NCBI GenBank assembly: GCA_022767285.1
Contig: JALENY010000037.1
Location: 29,963 to 93,962 of the forward strand
From: Lachnospiraceae bacterium
Lineage (GTDB): Bacteria; Bacillota; Clostridia; Lachnospirales; Lachnospiraceae
Direction of reading: 5' to 3'
DNA length: 64,000 nucleotides
Numbering within the stretch: position 1 is the first letter of the stretch; each line of letters starts with the position of its first letter. The position numbers and the translations under genes were made by a program. Under the pieces are notes generated by a model. The model saw nothing but the letters and a program-made list of their open reading frames with translations, ran no database searches and was not told the origin of the DNA. Of this stretch, positions 1-7,840 are shown piece by piece.

Positions 1-315
1 TACTATACTGAATTTGCTGTAAAGGCATTCCGCACTTACCTGTGTATGGTAATTCTGGCCTGCATAAATAAAGCAGCCTTCATCTTTCTTCAGGCCATGG
101 GAAAAGCAGCCGCATCTACCATGTTGTCTCTGATTCGTGAGATTGTATTTGGTGTGGGACTCGCTCTCCTGCTTCCGCTCTTCTGGGGGCTGGACGGTGT
201 ACTTTATTCCATGCCCGTATCCGATGTATTGACTTTTATCGTTTCCGTTATTGTGATACTGATGACATATCGGCAGTTGTCCGGGACAAGAACAAAAAAA
301 TCAAATATTGAATAA
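1..315 (+). CDS. MATE family efflux transporter, C-terminal part (cut by window edge)
   Basis: The reading frame is open from base 1 and ends with TAA at 313-315, so only the last 104 codons of a multidrug and toxin extrusion (MATE) transporter are in view. The segment contains two hydrophobic helices and the family's last-bundle pattern (REIVFG, GLDGVLYS). It closely resembles the end of the MATE protein at 62317-63729 (REIVFGV, FGLDGLLYS), so the two are paralogues. MATE proteins use Na+ or H+ gradients to expel organic cations. The substrate cannot be inferred. A strong hairpin follows directly. Confidence 0.85.
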   Translation, partial: YYTEFAVKAFRTYLCMVILACINKAAFIFLQAMGKAAASTMLSLIREIVFGVGLALLLPLFWGLDGVLYSMPVSDVLTFIVSVIVILMTYRQLSGTRTKKSNIE

Positions 316-320
316 GGGGC

Positions 321-360
321 AAAGAAAGCAAAGTGATCGAAATCACTTTGCTTTCTTTTT
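321..360 (+). terminator. Rho-independent terminator after the MATE gene
   Basis: A perfect 17-bp stem (321-337 with 342-358) closes on the tetraloop CGAA and runs into a T tract. It starts 6 bases after the MATE stop codon. It may also insulate the convergent alpha-glucosidase gene, although the T tract is clear only on the plus strand. Confidence 0.85.
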
Positions 361-402
361 CCAAATCATCGATTCTTTTTCTGCCTAAGGGATATCGATC
401 CC

Positions 403-2073
403 TCACTCCACAACCACTCCCTGAAATCCTTTTAACGTAATCGTATTATTTTTCAACTCCAGATCCTCATAGTTGTTGATCAACACCCGTGTCGGAATCT
501 CTTTCAGATTCAACGACACCGGCTCATTCTGATAGTTGGCCAGTACCAGAAGTTTTTTCTTATCGGTTACCCGATAAAAGGCAAATACGTTGTCCATGTC
601 TTCGAAGACCGGAACCATCTTCCCATAAACCACCACATCTTCATATTCCGGATTTTTTCTGAGGCGGATCAGTTCCTGATAAAAGGAGAATACGGAATCT
701 TTTCGTCCAATCTGATCTTTCGCATTGATTGTTTTATAATTTGGATTGACCGGCAGCCACGGTTTCCCGGTTGTAAATCCGGCGTTTTCTCCGTCACTCC
801 ACTGGAACGGTGTTCTGGCATTGTCTCTGCTCCGGAAGGTACAGGCACGAAGTGCTTCCGCCTGGGAACAGCCGGCATTCAAAGCCACCTGGTATTCATC
901 CTTTGTGCTGATATCGTCAATCTGCGATATATCAGAAAACACAGTATTTTCCATTCCCAGTTCCTGTCCCTGATAAAGAAACGGCAGCCCCTTTCTCATG
1001 AACATGAGCATACCCAGCATTTTCTTTCCTTCTGTTGTCTGCCCTTCTTTCGGAAGGTAACGGCTGACTCCCCGGGGTTCATCGTGATTCTCAATAATAT
1101 TAGCCATATAACCGATGCCTTCACATTTTGCCTGACTTTCGAATATCGTGTCCCGATACAGATTCGGATCAATGGCTTTTAAATCAAACCAGCCCTTTTC
1201 ACTCCCCCCGAGCATTTCCGTGGAGAAATCAAAAATACTGGAAAAACAGCCATGCTCTCCGATGTACGCTTCCAGCGCACACGGATCATAATTGAACAGC
1301 TCCGCAATGCTGAATGCATCATGTTTTGCAAATGTTTCCCGGTTCATTTCCTGAAGAAATTCCAGCACTCCATTCGCATGCTCAAGCATATGATGAGCAC
1401 TGCACATGCCGTCATCACGGTCTGCAGGATAATCAGAAAAAGTAAGATCCTTTTTGATATTGATAATTGCGTCAATCCGAAAACCGGCAAGCCCCTTATC
1501 CAGCCACCAGTTCATCATCTTATAGATTTCCCGGCGCACGTCAGGGTTTTCCCAGTTCAGATCCGGCTGTTCCTTTGCAAACATGTGAAGATAGTATTTG
1601 TTTTTTGTTCCCGGCACCTTCTCCCATACACTGCCTCCGAAATAAGAACGCCAGTTACATGGCGGCTCACCGTTTTCCTTTCCTTCCCGGATGTAAAAAT
1701 AGTCACCGTATGGGCCGTCCGGATCCGCCATAGCTTTTTTGAACCATTCGTGCTGGTTCGAACAGTGGTTGACAACCAGATCCATCAATATCGATATATT
1801 TCTCTTTTTGGCTTCCTCAAGCAGTTCTTCCATCTCTTCCATATTGCCGAAAAGCGGATCAATATTATAGTAATCGGAAATATCATAGCCCTGATCTACA
1901 AAAGGCGAACTGTAAATCGGCGAAATCCATACGATATCCACGCCCAACCGCTTTAGATAGTCCAGTTTTCCGATAATCCCGCGAAGATCGCCAATACCAT
2001 CACCGTTTGAATCGCAAAAGCTTTTCGGATAAATCTGATATGCAACTTTATTATGCCACCATTGCTTTTTCAT
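403..2073 (-). CDS. GH13 alpha-glucosidase (oligo-1,6-/alpha-1,4-glucosidase family)
   Basis: This 556-residue cytoplasmic enzyme releases glucose from short alpha-glucans; it has no signal peptide. GH13 regions are all present: DLVVNH (98-103), GFRID with nucleophile Asp201, acid/base Glu258 in SIAELF, and ENHD with Asp331. The residue after the nucleophile is Ala202. In the GH13_31 family Val here goes with alpha-1,6 and Ala or Thr with alpha-1,4 preference, so maltose-type substrates are suggested. The length fits the family. An AraC regulator lies 86 bases upstream on the same strand, probably controlling it. A hairpin covers the ribosome site (separate entry). Confidence 0.93.
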   Translation of the reverse strand: MKKQWWHNKVAYQIYPKSFCDSNGDGIGDLRGIIGKLDYLKRLGVDIVWISPIYSSPFVDQGYDISDYYNIDPLFGNMEEMEELLEEAKKRNISILMDLVVNHCSNQHEWFKKAMADPDGPYGDYFYIREGKENGEPPCNWRSYFGGSVWEKVPGTKNKYYLHMFAKEQPDLNWENPDVRREIYKMMNWWLDKGLAGFRIDAIINIKKDLTFSDYPADRDDGMCSAHHMLEHANGVLEFLQEMNRETFAKHDAFSIAELFNYDPCALEAYIGEHGCFSSIFDFSTEMLGGSEKGWFDLKAIDPNLYRDTIFESQAKCEGIGYMANIIENHDEPRGVSRYLPKEGQTTEGKKMLGMLMFMRKGLPFLYQGQELGMENTVFSDISQIDDISTKDEYQVALNAGCSQAEALRACTFRSRDNARTPFQWSDGENAGFTTGKPWLPVNPNYKTINAKDQIGRKDSVFSFYQELIRLRKNPEYEDVVVYGKMVPVFEDMDNVFAFYRVTDKKKLLVLANYQNEPVSLNLKEIPTRVLINNYEDLELKNNTITLKGFQGVVVE

Positions 2074-2083
2074 ACAAAAAACC

Positions 2084-2121
2084 TCCCTGAAATATCACAT
2101 AGTAACAGCATACTCCAGGGA
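2084..2121 (-). promoter_or_regulatory. Hairpin covering the Shine-Dalgarno of the alpha-glucosidase gene
   Basis: TCCCTGgagTAT (minus strand) can pair with ATATttCAGGGA, and the second arm contains the start of the AGGGAGG ribosome site of the gene starting at 2073. It is followed on the minus strand by GGTTTTTTG, so it could act as a leader terminator or as a ribosome-site sequestering stem. On the plus strand the same hairpin is followed by seven T, so a plus-strand terminator is also possible. Function is inferred from pairing only. Confidence 0.5.
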
Positions 2122-2159
2122 AGTCTTTTTTTCTTACTCTATCTTGATTTTGAATTACA

Positions 2160-3050
2160 TTATTTTGACATTTTCATGCGTTTACGGTACTCTGACGGGA
2201 GACATCCTTCCCTTTTTCTGAACACCGAGATAAAATTACCCATGTGATTGAATCCGCAGTCCATAGCAATATTCATGATGGCATCATTTCTGTAAATCAG
2301 TTCTTCTTTTGCCTTTTCAATCCGATACTCATTCAGATACTCCACCGGTGTTTTTCCCAACATTTTCTTAAAAAAACGGCAGAAATACTGCTCATTCATG
2401 CTCACCAGCCCGGCCATATCACGGATTCTTATTTTCTGCCCATAATGAATCCGTATGTATTCCAGTATGATTTTCAGATATTCTGCCCGATAATCTTTTT
2501 CCTTGATCCGGTCATCAATCAGATTTTTCTCCTCCAGAAGAGCAACCATATCAAGCAGGGCACTTTTTACCCGCAGTACATCATGGGAGGCAATCGTCTC
2601 TGTCTCCTTGCGGAATATTGTAATAATACGGTTATATTCTTCTTTTATATCTCTGCCGATATCGGAGTCCGCCCGGATGATTCGCGGAAAAGATTTCTCT
2701 CCCTGAGCAAGAGGCCCCAGCAGCATGCGCTGCCCCGGGTCTTCCCTGGCAAATTTCAGCAGCTCCAGGTCAAACACAATCGCACTCTCCCGAAAGGATT
2801 CGCCTTCCAGATGGATACAGTGCAGTTCTTCCGGATTCACAAACACAAAACATTCCTCTGTTATAATAAATGGCTCCATGTCGATTTCCATGTGGCAGAT
2901 GCCGCCATTAAAATGTATTATTTCCATATTGGTGTGCCAGTGATGATTCACCAAAAGCGGTCCTGCCGCCTCACTGTGCAAGTAAATGGCACAGGGAAAA
3001 TCCACTGTGCCATGACGCCTTCTCTCAAGTAAATATTTGTTGTTTTTCAA
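2160..3050 (-). CDS. AraC family transcriptional regulator
   Basis: A 296-residue regulator with an N-terminal cupin-like sensing domain (about 20-150) and a C-terminal double helix-turn-helix of the AraC type (about 190-290; VEYLNEYRIEKAKE and the final AMDCGFNHMGNFISVFRKREG pieces). The start is a TTG at 3050, preceded by GGGAGA at proper spacing; no ATG lies near. It is transcribed in the same direction as the alpha-glucosidase and probably senses a sugar. AraC proteins of this layout usually activate a neighbouring catabolic gene. The effector is unknown. Confidence 0.9.
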   Translation of the reverse strand: MKNNKYLLERRRHGTVDFPCAIYLHSEAAGPLLVNHHWHTNMEIIHFNGGICHMEIDMEPFIITEECFVFVNPEELHCIHLEGESFRESAIVFDLELLKFAREDPGQRMLLGPLAQGEKSFPRIIRADSDIGRDIKEEYNRIITIFRKETETIASHDVLRVKSALLDMVALLEEKNLIDDRIKEKDYRAEYLKIILEYIRIHYGQKIRIRDMAGLVSMNEQYFCRFFKKMLGKTPVEYLNEYRIEKAKEELIYRNDAIMNIAMDCGFNHMGNFISVFRKREGCLPSEYRKRMKMSK

Positions 3051-3119
3051 GACATTTCTCCCAACAATCAGGCTCTGTTCCTCTTCAACTTAAAACCGGA
3101 GTCTAAACAGGCCATTTTT

Positions 3120-3605
3120 TTACAAAATACCGTACATAATCAAGCTTACGATAGTCGTTGCCATGGCGATACCGATCAGAATCGCTACAGATGCCTTTTT
3201 GATGTCGATGCCAAGCAGCGATGCAATGAGTGAACCGGTCCATGCACCGGTTCCCGGAAGGGGAATGCCCACAAAAAGCAGCAGTCCAATAAATTCGCCC
3301 TTGTCCAGAGCACTGCTCTTATTCATGGCTTTTGCTTCCAGTTTCTTCACAACCGGCCCCATCAGTTTTGTCGGGCGAAGCCAGGAAAAAATTTTTTTAA
3401 TAAACAGCAGGATAAAGGGAATCGGAAGGATATTTCCGATTACCGAAAAGAAAATCGTCGATCCCAGCGTCATCCCCAACAGCCTTCCTACAACAATCCC
3501 GCCTCTGCATTCCAGAAACGGCATCAACGAAACAAGAAACGTAACCGCCTCAGCCGGAATATACTGACCCAGCGTATTGGCGAACCAGGTTGCTATGGCG
3601 TCCAT
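3120..3605 (-). CDS. Small multi-drug export protein family (COG2426) membrane protein
   Basis: A 161-residue inner membrane protein with about four hydrophobic segments and the family signature FLECRGGIVVGRLLG plus GIPLPGTGAWTGSLIASLLG. It matches the putative small multi-drug export family, whose transport activity rests on little experiment. AGGAGG sits 4 bases before the ATG. It stands alone between the AraC gene and the aminotransferase gene, with 78 bases to the latter. Confidence 0.85.
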   Translation of the reverse strand: MDAIATWFANTLGQYIPAEAVTFLVSLMPFLECRGGIVVGRLLGMTLGSTIFFSVIGNILPIPFILLFIKKIFSWLRPTKLMGPVVKKLEAKAMNKSSALDKGEFIGLLLFVGIPLPGTGAWTGSLIASLLGIDIKKASVAILIGIAMATTIVSLIMYGIL

Positions 3606-3683
3606 AAAACCTCCTTAATAACTTCAAATACTCCCCGGAGCCTTCACTCCTGTTTTTAAACTACTTAAATTCCGTTTTCCGTA

Positions 3684-4739
3684 CTATTTTAAATACTCTC
3701 TCAAAAATGCAACGAATTTTTCCATCTCTTCCTGAGTTCCGATGGTAATCCGCAGATAATCATCAATGCGAGGCTTATTAAAATAGCGCACGTAAATATG
3801 GGCTTCCCTGAGTGCCGCAAAGATTTCTTTTGCATGCACCCTGGCATGTCTGGCAAAAATAAAATTCGCCTTTGACGGGTGGAAGGAAAAGCCCAGCTTT
3901 TTCAGTTCCTCTGCGGTCCATTCCCTTGTTTCCTGTATTTTACGCACGGTTTTTTCAAAGTATGCCTGATCTTCCAGCGCAGCCACCCCGAGTTCAATGG
4001 AAGTGCGGTTCATCGTATAGGAATTAAAAGAGTACTTCACATCGTTCAGATACTTGATCAGAACCTCATTTCCCAATGCATAACCAATACGCATACCGGC
4101 CATGGAACGGGACTTAGAGAAAGTCTGTACTACCAGCAGATTATCGTACTTTTCAATCAGCGGCAAAGCAGACTGCGCGCCGAAATCCACATACGCCTCA
4201 TCTACAACCACAATGCTGTCCGGATTGTGTCTCACAATATCCTCCACATCCTGAAGCGGAAGCTCTGCTCCTGTGGGCGCATTGGGGTTGGGGAATATGA
4301 TACCCCCGTTTTCCTTATAATAGTCTTCTTTTACTATCTGAAAGGCTTCATTCAGAGGCTGGCATTCATAAGGTATTCGAAGCATGTCCGCCCAGACATC
4401 ATAAAACGAATAGGTAATGTCCGGAAACAGAATCGGCTTTTCGGAATTGAAAAAGGTCATAAAAACCATTGCGAGCACATCATCCGAACCAACACCCACA
4501 AAAACCTGCTCTTTTTTCACTCCGTAGTGCTGTGCCAGCGCACCGACCAGTTTCCCGACGGTCGGATCCGGGTACAGACGCATCTGATCAGCGTCCATAT
4601 TTTTCAGCAATTCCTGAACTTTCGGTGCCGGCGGGTAAGGATTCTCATTTGTGTTCAGTTTTATCATGTCGGTCTCGTTTGGCTGCTCACCCGGCACATA
4701 GGGAACCACCTTACGGACATTTTTTTCCCAGGGTCTCAT
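3684..4739 (-). CDS. hisC: Histidinol-phosphate aminotransferase-like PLP enzyme
   Basis: A 351-residue fold-type I aminotransferase. The N-terminus KLNTNENPYPP, the VVVDEAYVDF stretch and the PLP-lysine motif FSKSRSMAGMRIGYALG are typical of HisC, which converts imidazole-acetol phosphate to histidinol phosphate. The ATG at 4739 is chosen because ACGGAGGAG lies just before it; a longer TTG frame begins at 4757. No other his gene is present, and an aminotransferase follows upstream, so an aromatic amino acid aminotransferase role is possible. Family is certain, substrate less so. Confidence 0.82.
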   Translation of the reverse strand: MRPWEKNVRKVVPYVPGEQPNETDMIKLNTNENPYPPAPKVQELLKNMDADQMRLYPDPTVGKLVGALAQHYGVKKEQVFVGVGSDDVLAMVFMTFFNSEKPILFPDITYSFYDVWADMLRIPYECQPLNEAFQIVKEDYYKENGGIIFPNPNAPTGAELPLQDVEDIVRHNPDSIVVVDEAYVDFGAQSALPLIEKYDNLLVVQTFSKSRSMAGMRIGYALGNEVLIKYLNDVKYSFNSYTMNRTSIELGVAALEDQAYFEKTVRKIQETREWTAEELKKLGFSFHPSKANFIFARHARVHAKEIFAALREAHIYVRYFNKPRIDDYLRITIGTQEEMEKFVAFLREYLK

Positions 4740-4861
4740 ATTCTCCTCCGTTGTCAATCACTCTTTTTTCGTCTGCATTTCTTTACAATTTCTGTGACAG
4801 ATATCTGCAGTCTTTTTTATCATTTCTTTTCTCTGCCCGAAATCTTTTCTGTCAGTTCTTT

Positions 4862-6052
4862 TTACTTGAAATACTCTCCTGCCAGCTCTTTGAATTTCGG
4901 CAGAGAATTTACGATAGTCTCATAGGCCACACAGTAAGCCAGACGTACATAACCCGGGCAGCCGAAGGAACTTCCCGGAACGATGAGAATATTATACTTT
5001 TTAGCTGCCGCAACAAATTCCTTTTCATTCTCCACCGGTGATTTTACAAACAGGTAAAATGCTCCCTGCGGTTTGATGCAGGAAAATCCCAGTTCCTTCA
5101 GACCGTTGTAAAGAGTCTCACGGTTGCGGTCATAATAGGAAATATCCGTTTTTTCATTAATACATTTTGCAATCACTTTCTGCTGCAGAGTCGGAGCATT
5201 GACAAAACCGAGAATGCGGTTTGCCACCGTTGCCGCAGAAATAATATCCTCGCTGTCCGCTGCCTCATCCGGAATAACCAGATATCCGATACGCTCGCCC
5301 GGCAGAGACAGGGACTTACTGTAGGAATAGCCCACAATCGTATTTGCATAATATTTTGTCAGATAGGGAACTTCCACTCCATCGTAAGCCAGCTCACGAT
5401 ATGGTTCGTCAGAAATCAGATAAATGTCTGTTCCAAACTCTTTCTGTTTTGCCTCCAGAATAGCCGCCATCTTTTTAATCGTTTCTTCCGAATATACCAC
5501 ACCGGTAGGGTTATTGGGAGTATTTACAATTACCGCCTTCGTCTTTGCTGAGATCTTCTGCTCAAACTCATCCAATTTCGGCTGAAAATCTTCGGTATTG
5601 GGTGATATTTCCACCAAAACACCGTCATAGTTGGCTGTATAGCTGCGATATTCCCCAAAATATGGCGCAAATGTGATGACTTCATCACCAGGGTTCACCA
5701 GCGTTTTCAAAATCACGTTCAGACCGCCAGCAGCACCCACTGTCATGATCAGATTCTTTGCCTGGAAAGAGGTTCCAAAACGTTCATTCAGAGAATCAGC
5801 GATCACCTGCCGCACGTCCTCGTAACCGGCATTGCTGTTGGTATATCCATGCAGTACCAGTGGATCTTCTTCATCCAACATCTCACGAATGGCTGTCTTT
5901 ACTGCCTCAGGTGCAGGGACATTTGGATTGCCCAAACTAAAATCAAAGACATTTTCCGCTCCGTACAGCTTTGCCAGACGGTTGCCTTCCTCAAACATTG
6001 CACGAATTGCAGAACTGTTTTTTACAAAATTAACCATTTTATTTGAAATCAT
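4862..6052 (-). CDS. Pyridoxal phosphate aminotransferase, aspartate aminotransferase type
   Basis: A 396-residue class I/II aminotransferase. It shows FSLGNPNVPAP near the N-terminus, NTPNNPTGVVYS, SDEPYRE and the PLP lysine in YSYSKSLSLPGERIGY. The start at 6052 is set by AGGAGGAGATACC before the ATG; a longer frame to 6091 has no ribosome site. The protein transfers amino groups between an amino acid (aspartate, alanine or aromatic) and a 2-oxo acid in the cytoplasm. It has its own promoter at 6094-6122, and the hisC-like gene 122 bases downstream may be co-transcribed. Confidence 0.88.
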   Translation of the reverse strand: MISNKMVNFVKNSSAIRAMFEEGNRLAKLYGAENVFDFSLGNPNVPAPEAVKTAIREMLDEEDPLVLHGYTNSNAGYEDVRQVIADSLNERFGTSFQAKNLIMTVGAAGGLNVILKTLVNPGDEVITFAPYFGEYRSYTANYDGVLVEISPNTEDFQPKLDEFEQKISAKTKAVIVNTPNNPTGVVYSEETIKKMAAILEAKQKEFGTDIYLISDEPYRELAYDGVEVPYLTKYYANTIVGYSYSKSLSLPGERIGYLVIPDEAADSEDIISAATVANRILGFVNAPTLQQKVIAKCINEKTDISYYDRNRETLYNGLKELGFSCIKPQGAFYLFVKSPVENEKEFVAAAKKYNILIVPGSSFGCPGYVRLAYCVAYETIVNSLPKFKELAGEYFK

Positions 6053-6093
6053 GGTATCTCCTCCTAATATGTATCTGCTTTCAAGTTTCAATT

Positions 6094-6122
6094 ATTATAC
6101 CCCGTACACCAGACAAAGTCAA
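6094..6122 (-). promoter_or_regulatory. Sigma-A type promoter of the aminotransferase gene
   Basis: On the minus strand TTGACT (6122-6117) and TATAAT (6099-6094) are separated by exactly 17 bases. The start codon at 6052 follows about 40 bases later. A promoter facing the other way begins only 28 bases upstream, so the intergenic region is a compact divergent pair. Confidence 0.85.
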
Positions 6123-6149
6123 TAAAAGTGGGGCTTTGGTCCTTGCCCC

Positions 6150-6178
6150 TTGACGCAGATACAAACTCAGGCTATAAT
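6150..6178 (+). promoter_or_regulatory. Sigma-A type promoter of the MATE gene
   Basis: TTGACG (6150-6155), a 17-base spacer and TATAAT (6173-6178). A short inverted repeat GGGGC/GCCCC (6130-6149) sits just upstream of the -35 box and could be an operator. The MATE start codon lies 68 bases beyond the -10 box. Confidence 0.85.
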
Positions 6179-6245
6179 CGCAAGTACAAAATCCAACTAA
6201 TCCGATTTGAAATGATATGATATCGTTTTTGCAAAGGAGGAAAAC

Positions 6246-7580
6246 ATGCGTATACAATTATCCGATCATTTTACTTACCGGAGACTGCTGCGGTTTGTTG
6301 CACCTTCTGTCATTATGATGGTTTTCACATCGATATATACCGTTATCGATGGACTCTTTGTGTCAAATTATGTAGGAAAAACACCTTTCGCAGCCCTGAA
6401 CCTGATCTGGCCTCTGATCATGGCTCTGGGTGCCGTGGGCTTTATGCTCGGTACCGGCGGCAGTGCCATTGTCGCCAAAACACTCGGTGAACAGAAGCCA
6501 GAAAAAGCCAACGAGTATTTTTCCATGATCATCTTTACCACCATCTTGGCCGGCATCGGTCTGGCGGTTCTTGGCCTGTTTGTGGTCCGCCCGGTGGCAA
6601 TTTTACTGGGAGCCACATCAGATATGATGCCCCACTGTGTTTTGTATGGCACCATCACTCTGATCGCGCTGCCTGCTTTCATGCTGCAAAATGTATTTCA
6701 GAGTTTTCTGGTCACAGCCGAACGCCCGAAAACGGGGCTTTTCATTATGATTCTGGCAGGTATCACCAATATCTGTCTGGATGCCTTTTTTATCATAGGA
6801 CTGGACTGGGGTATCGCAGGGGCTGCTGCTGCCACATCCTGTAGTCAGCTTGTGGGCGGAGTTATCCCGTTTTTCTGTTTTATCAACAAAAAAAAACGCA
6901 GCCGGCTCCATCTGACCCGCCCCCATTTCAACGGACGGATCCTGTTAAAAGCCTGCACCAACGGTTCTTCGGAACTGATGACAAACTTGTCCGCTTCGAT
7001 CGTAACTACACTGTATAATTTTCAGTTGATCCGGCTGGCAGGAGAAAACGGAGTCGCCGCATACGGCGTTATTTCTTACGTATTTTTTATATTCAGCGGA
7101 ATCTTTTTCGGATATTCCATCGCCAGCGCCCCCATCATCAGTTTTCACTACGGTGCCAGGAATGATCAGGAGCTGAAAAATCTGTTTAAAAAGAGCCTGA
7201 CTTTTCTTATAACCACGGGAATGGTCCTGATGACACTTGCCATATTGTCCGCCCCGGCCCTGGCAAACCTCTTTGTGGGGTACGATACTGAGCTCTGTGA
7301 AATGACAACTCACGGGCTTGGCGTGTACGGCATATCCTATCTGATCTGCGGCATCAATATTTTTGCTTCCGCATTTTTCACCGCACTGAACAACGGTGCC
7401 GTCTCCGCGGCCATATCTTTTCTGCGCACCTTTGTGTTCCAGATTGCCGTGCTGATCCTGCTGCCAATATATCTCAATCTGGATGGTATCTGGCTGGCTG
7501 TCACGGCAGCAGAGCTTTTATCTCTTTTCGTCAGTACCTTTTTCTTCATAATTAAAAAGAAGCGTTACTATTACGCATAG
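6246..7580 (+). CDS. MATE family efflux transporter
   Basis: A 444-residue membrane protein with about 12 hydrophobic helices in two similar halves (for example VIDGLFVSNYVGK in the first and ISFHYGARNDQELKNLFKKS in the second). It expels organic cations or drugs using an ion gradient. AAAGGAGG precedes the ATG. The gene is monocistronic behind its own promoter. Its stop codon overlaps the end of a decayed GH2 gene fragment on the other strand. Substrate unknown. Confidence 0.92.
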   Translation: MRIQLSDHFTYRRLLRFVAPSVIMMVFTSIYTVIDGLFVSNYVGKTPFAALNLIWPLIMALGAVGFMLGTGGSAIVAKTLGEQKPEKANEYFSMIIFTTILAGIGLAVLGLFVVRPVAILLGATSDMMPHCVLYGTITLIALPAFMLQNVFQSFLVTAERPKTGLFIMILAGITNICLDAFFIIGLDWGIAGAAAATSCSQLVGGVIPFFCFINKKKRSRLHLTRPHFNGRILLKACTNGSSELMTNLSASIVTTLYNFQLIRLAGENGVAAYGVISYVFFIFSGIFFGYSIASAPIISFHYGARNDQELKNLFKKSLTFLITTGMVLMTLAILSAPALANLFVGYDTELCEMTTHGLGVYGISYLICGINIFASAFFTALNNGAVSAAISFLRTFVFQIAVLILLPIYLNLDGIWLAVTAAELLSLFVSTFFFIIKKKRYYYA

Positions 7581-7684
7581 ATCAGATACCGACCCGCAAA
7601 AGCATACTCCCATATTCCATTCAGATTTACGTAGCTTTCACGGATCAGGTTCGGCCTCGAATACTCGGTGTTTCTCTTAGTCAA
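7571..7684 (-). pseudogene. Remnant of the N-terminus of a GH2 family glycosidase
   Basis: Read on the minus strand, 37 codons ending in TAA contain EYSRPN, then RESYVNLNGIWEYAF. This matches the start of GH2 beta-galactosidase/beta-glucuronidase type enzymes, which open with E-Y-P-R-P-Q and W-x-N-L-N-G-x-W-E-F. Resemblance stops after about 30 codons, where the sequence meets the end of the MATE gene. There is no ribosome site or ATG, and the rest of the enzyme (over 500 residues) is missing. It is read here as the stub of a gene lost by deletion. This explains most of the 7581-7690 gap. Confidence 0.65.
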
Positions 7685-7840
7685 CCATAGAACAATTGAA
7701 AATATAATTTAAAATTACATTTTATTAACTTGCCATTCTGAAATTATAATGCTACTATACCATTGAGCTGATGCCTGGTATCAAAGTTCCCGGCATCCAG
7801 CATATTTCTATCAACCTGATTGAAGAAAGGAGAAACATCA

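Noticed and set aside
7591..7700. Minus-strand ACCTGATC...TACGTA resembling the end of a TPP riboswitch, and GGTTCGGCCTCGAA resembling a tRNA arm
   Set aside because: The same bases translate into a GH2 N-terminal motif, no thiamine gene or CTGAGA box is present, and no cloverleaf can be built.
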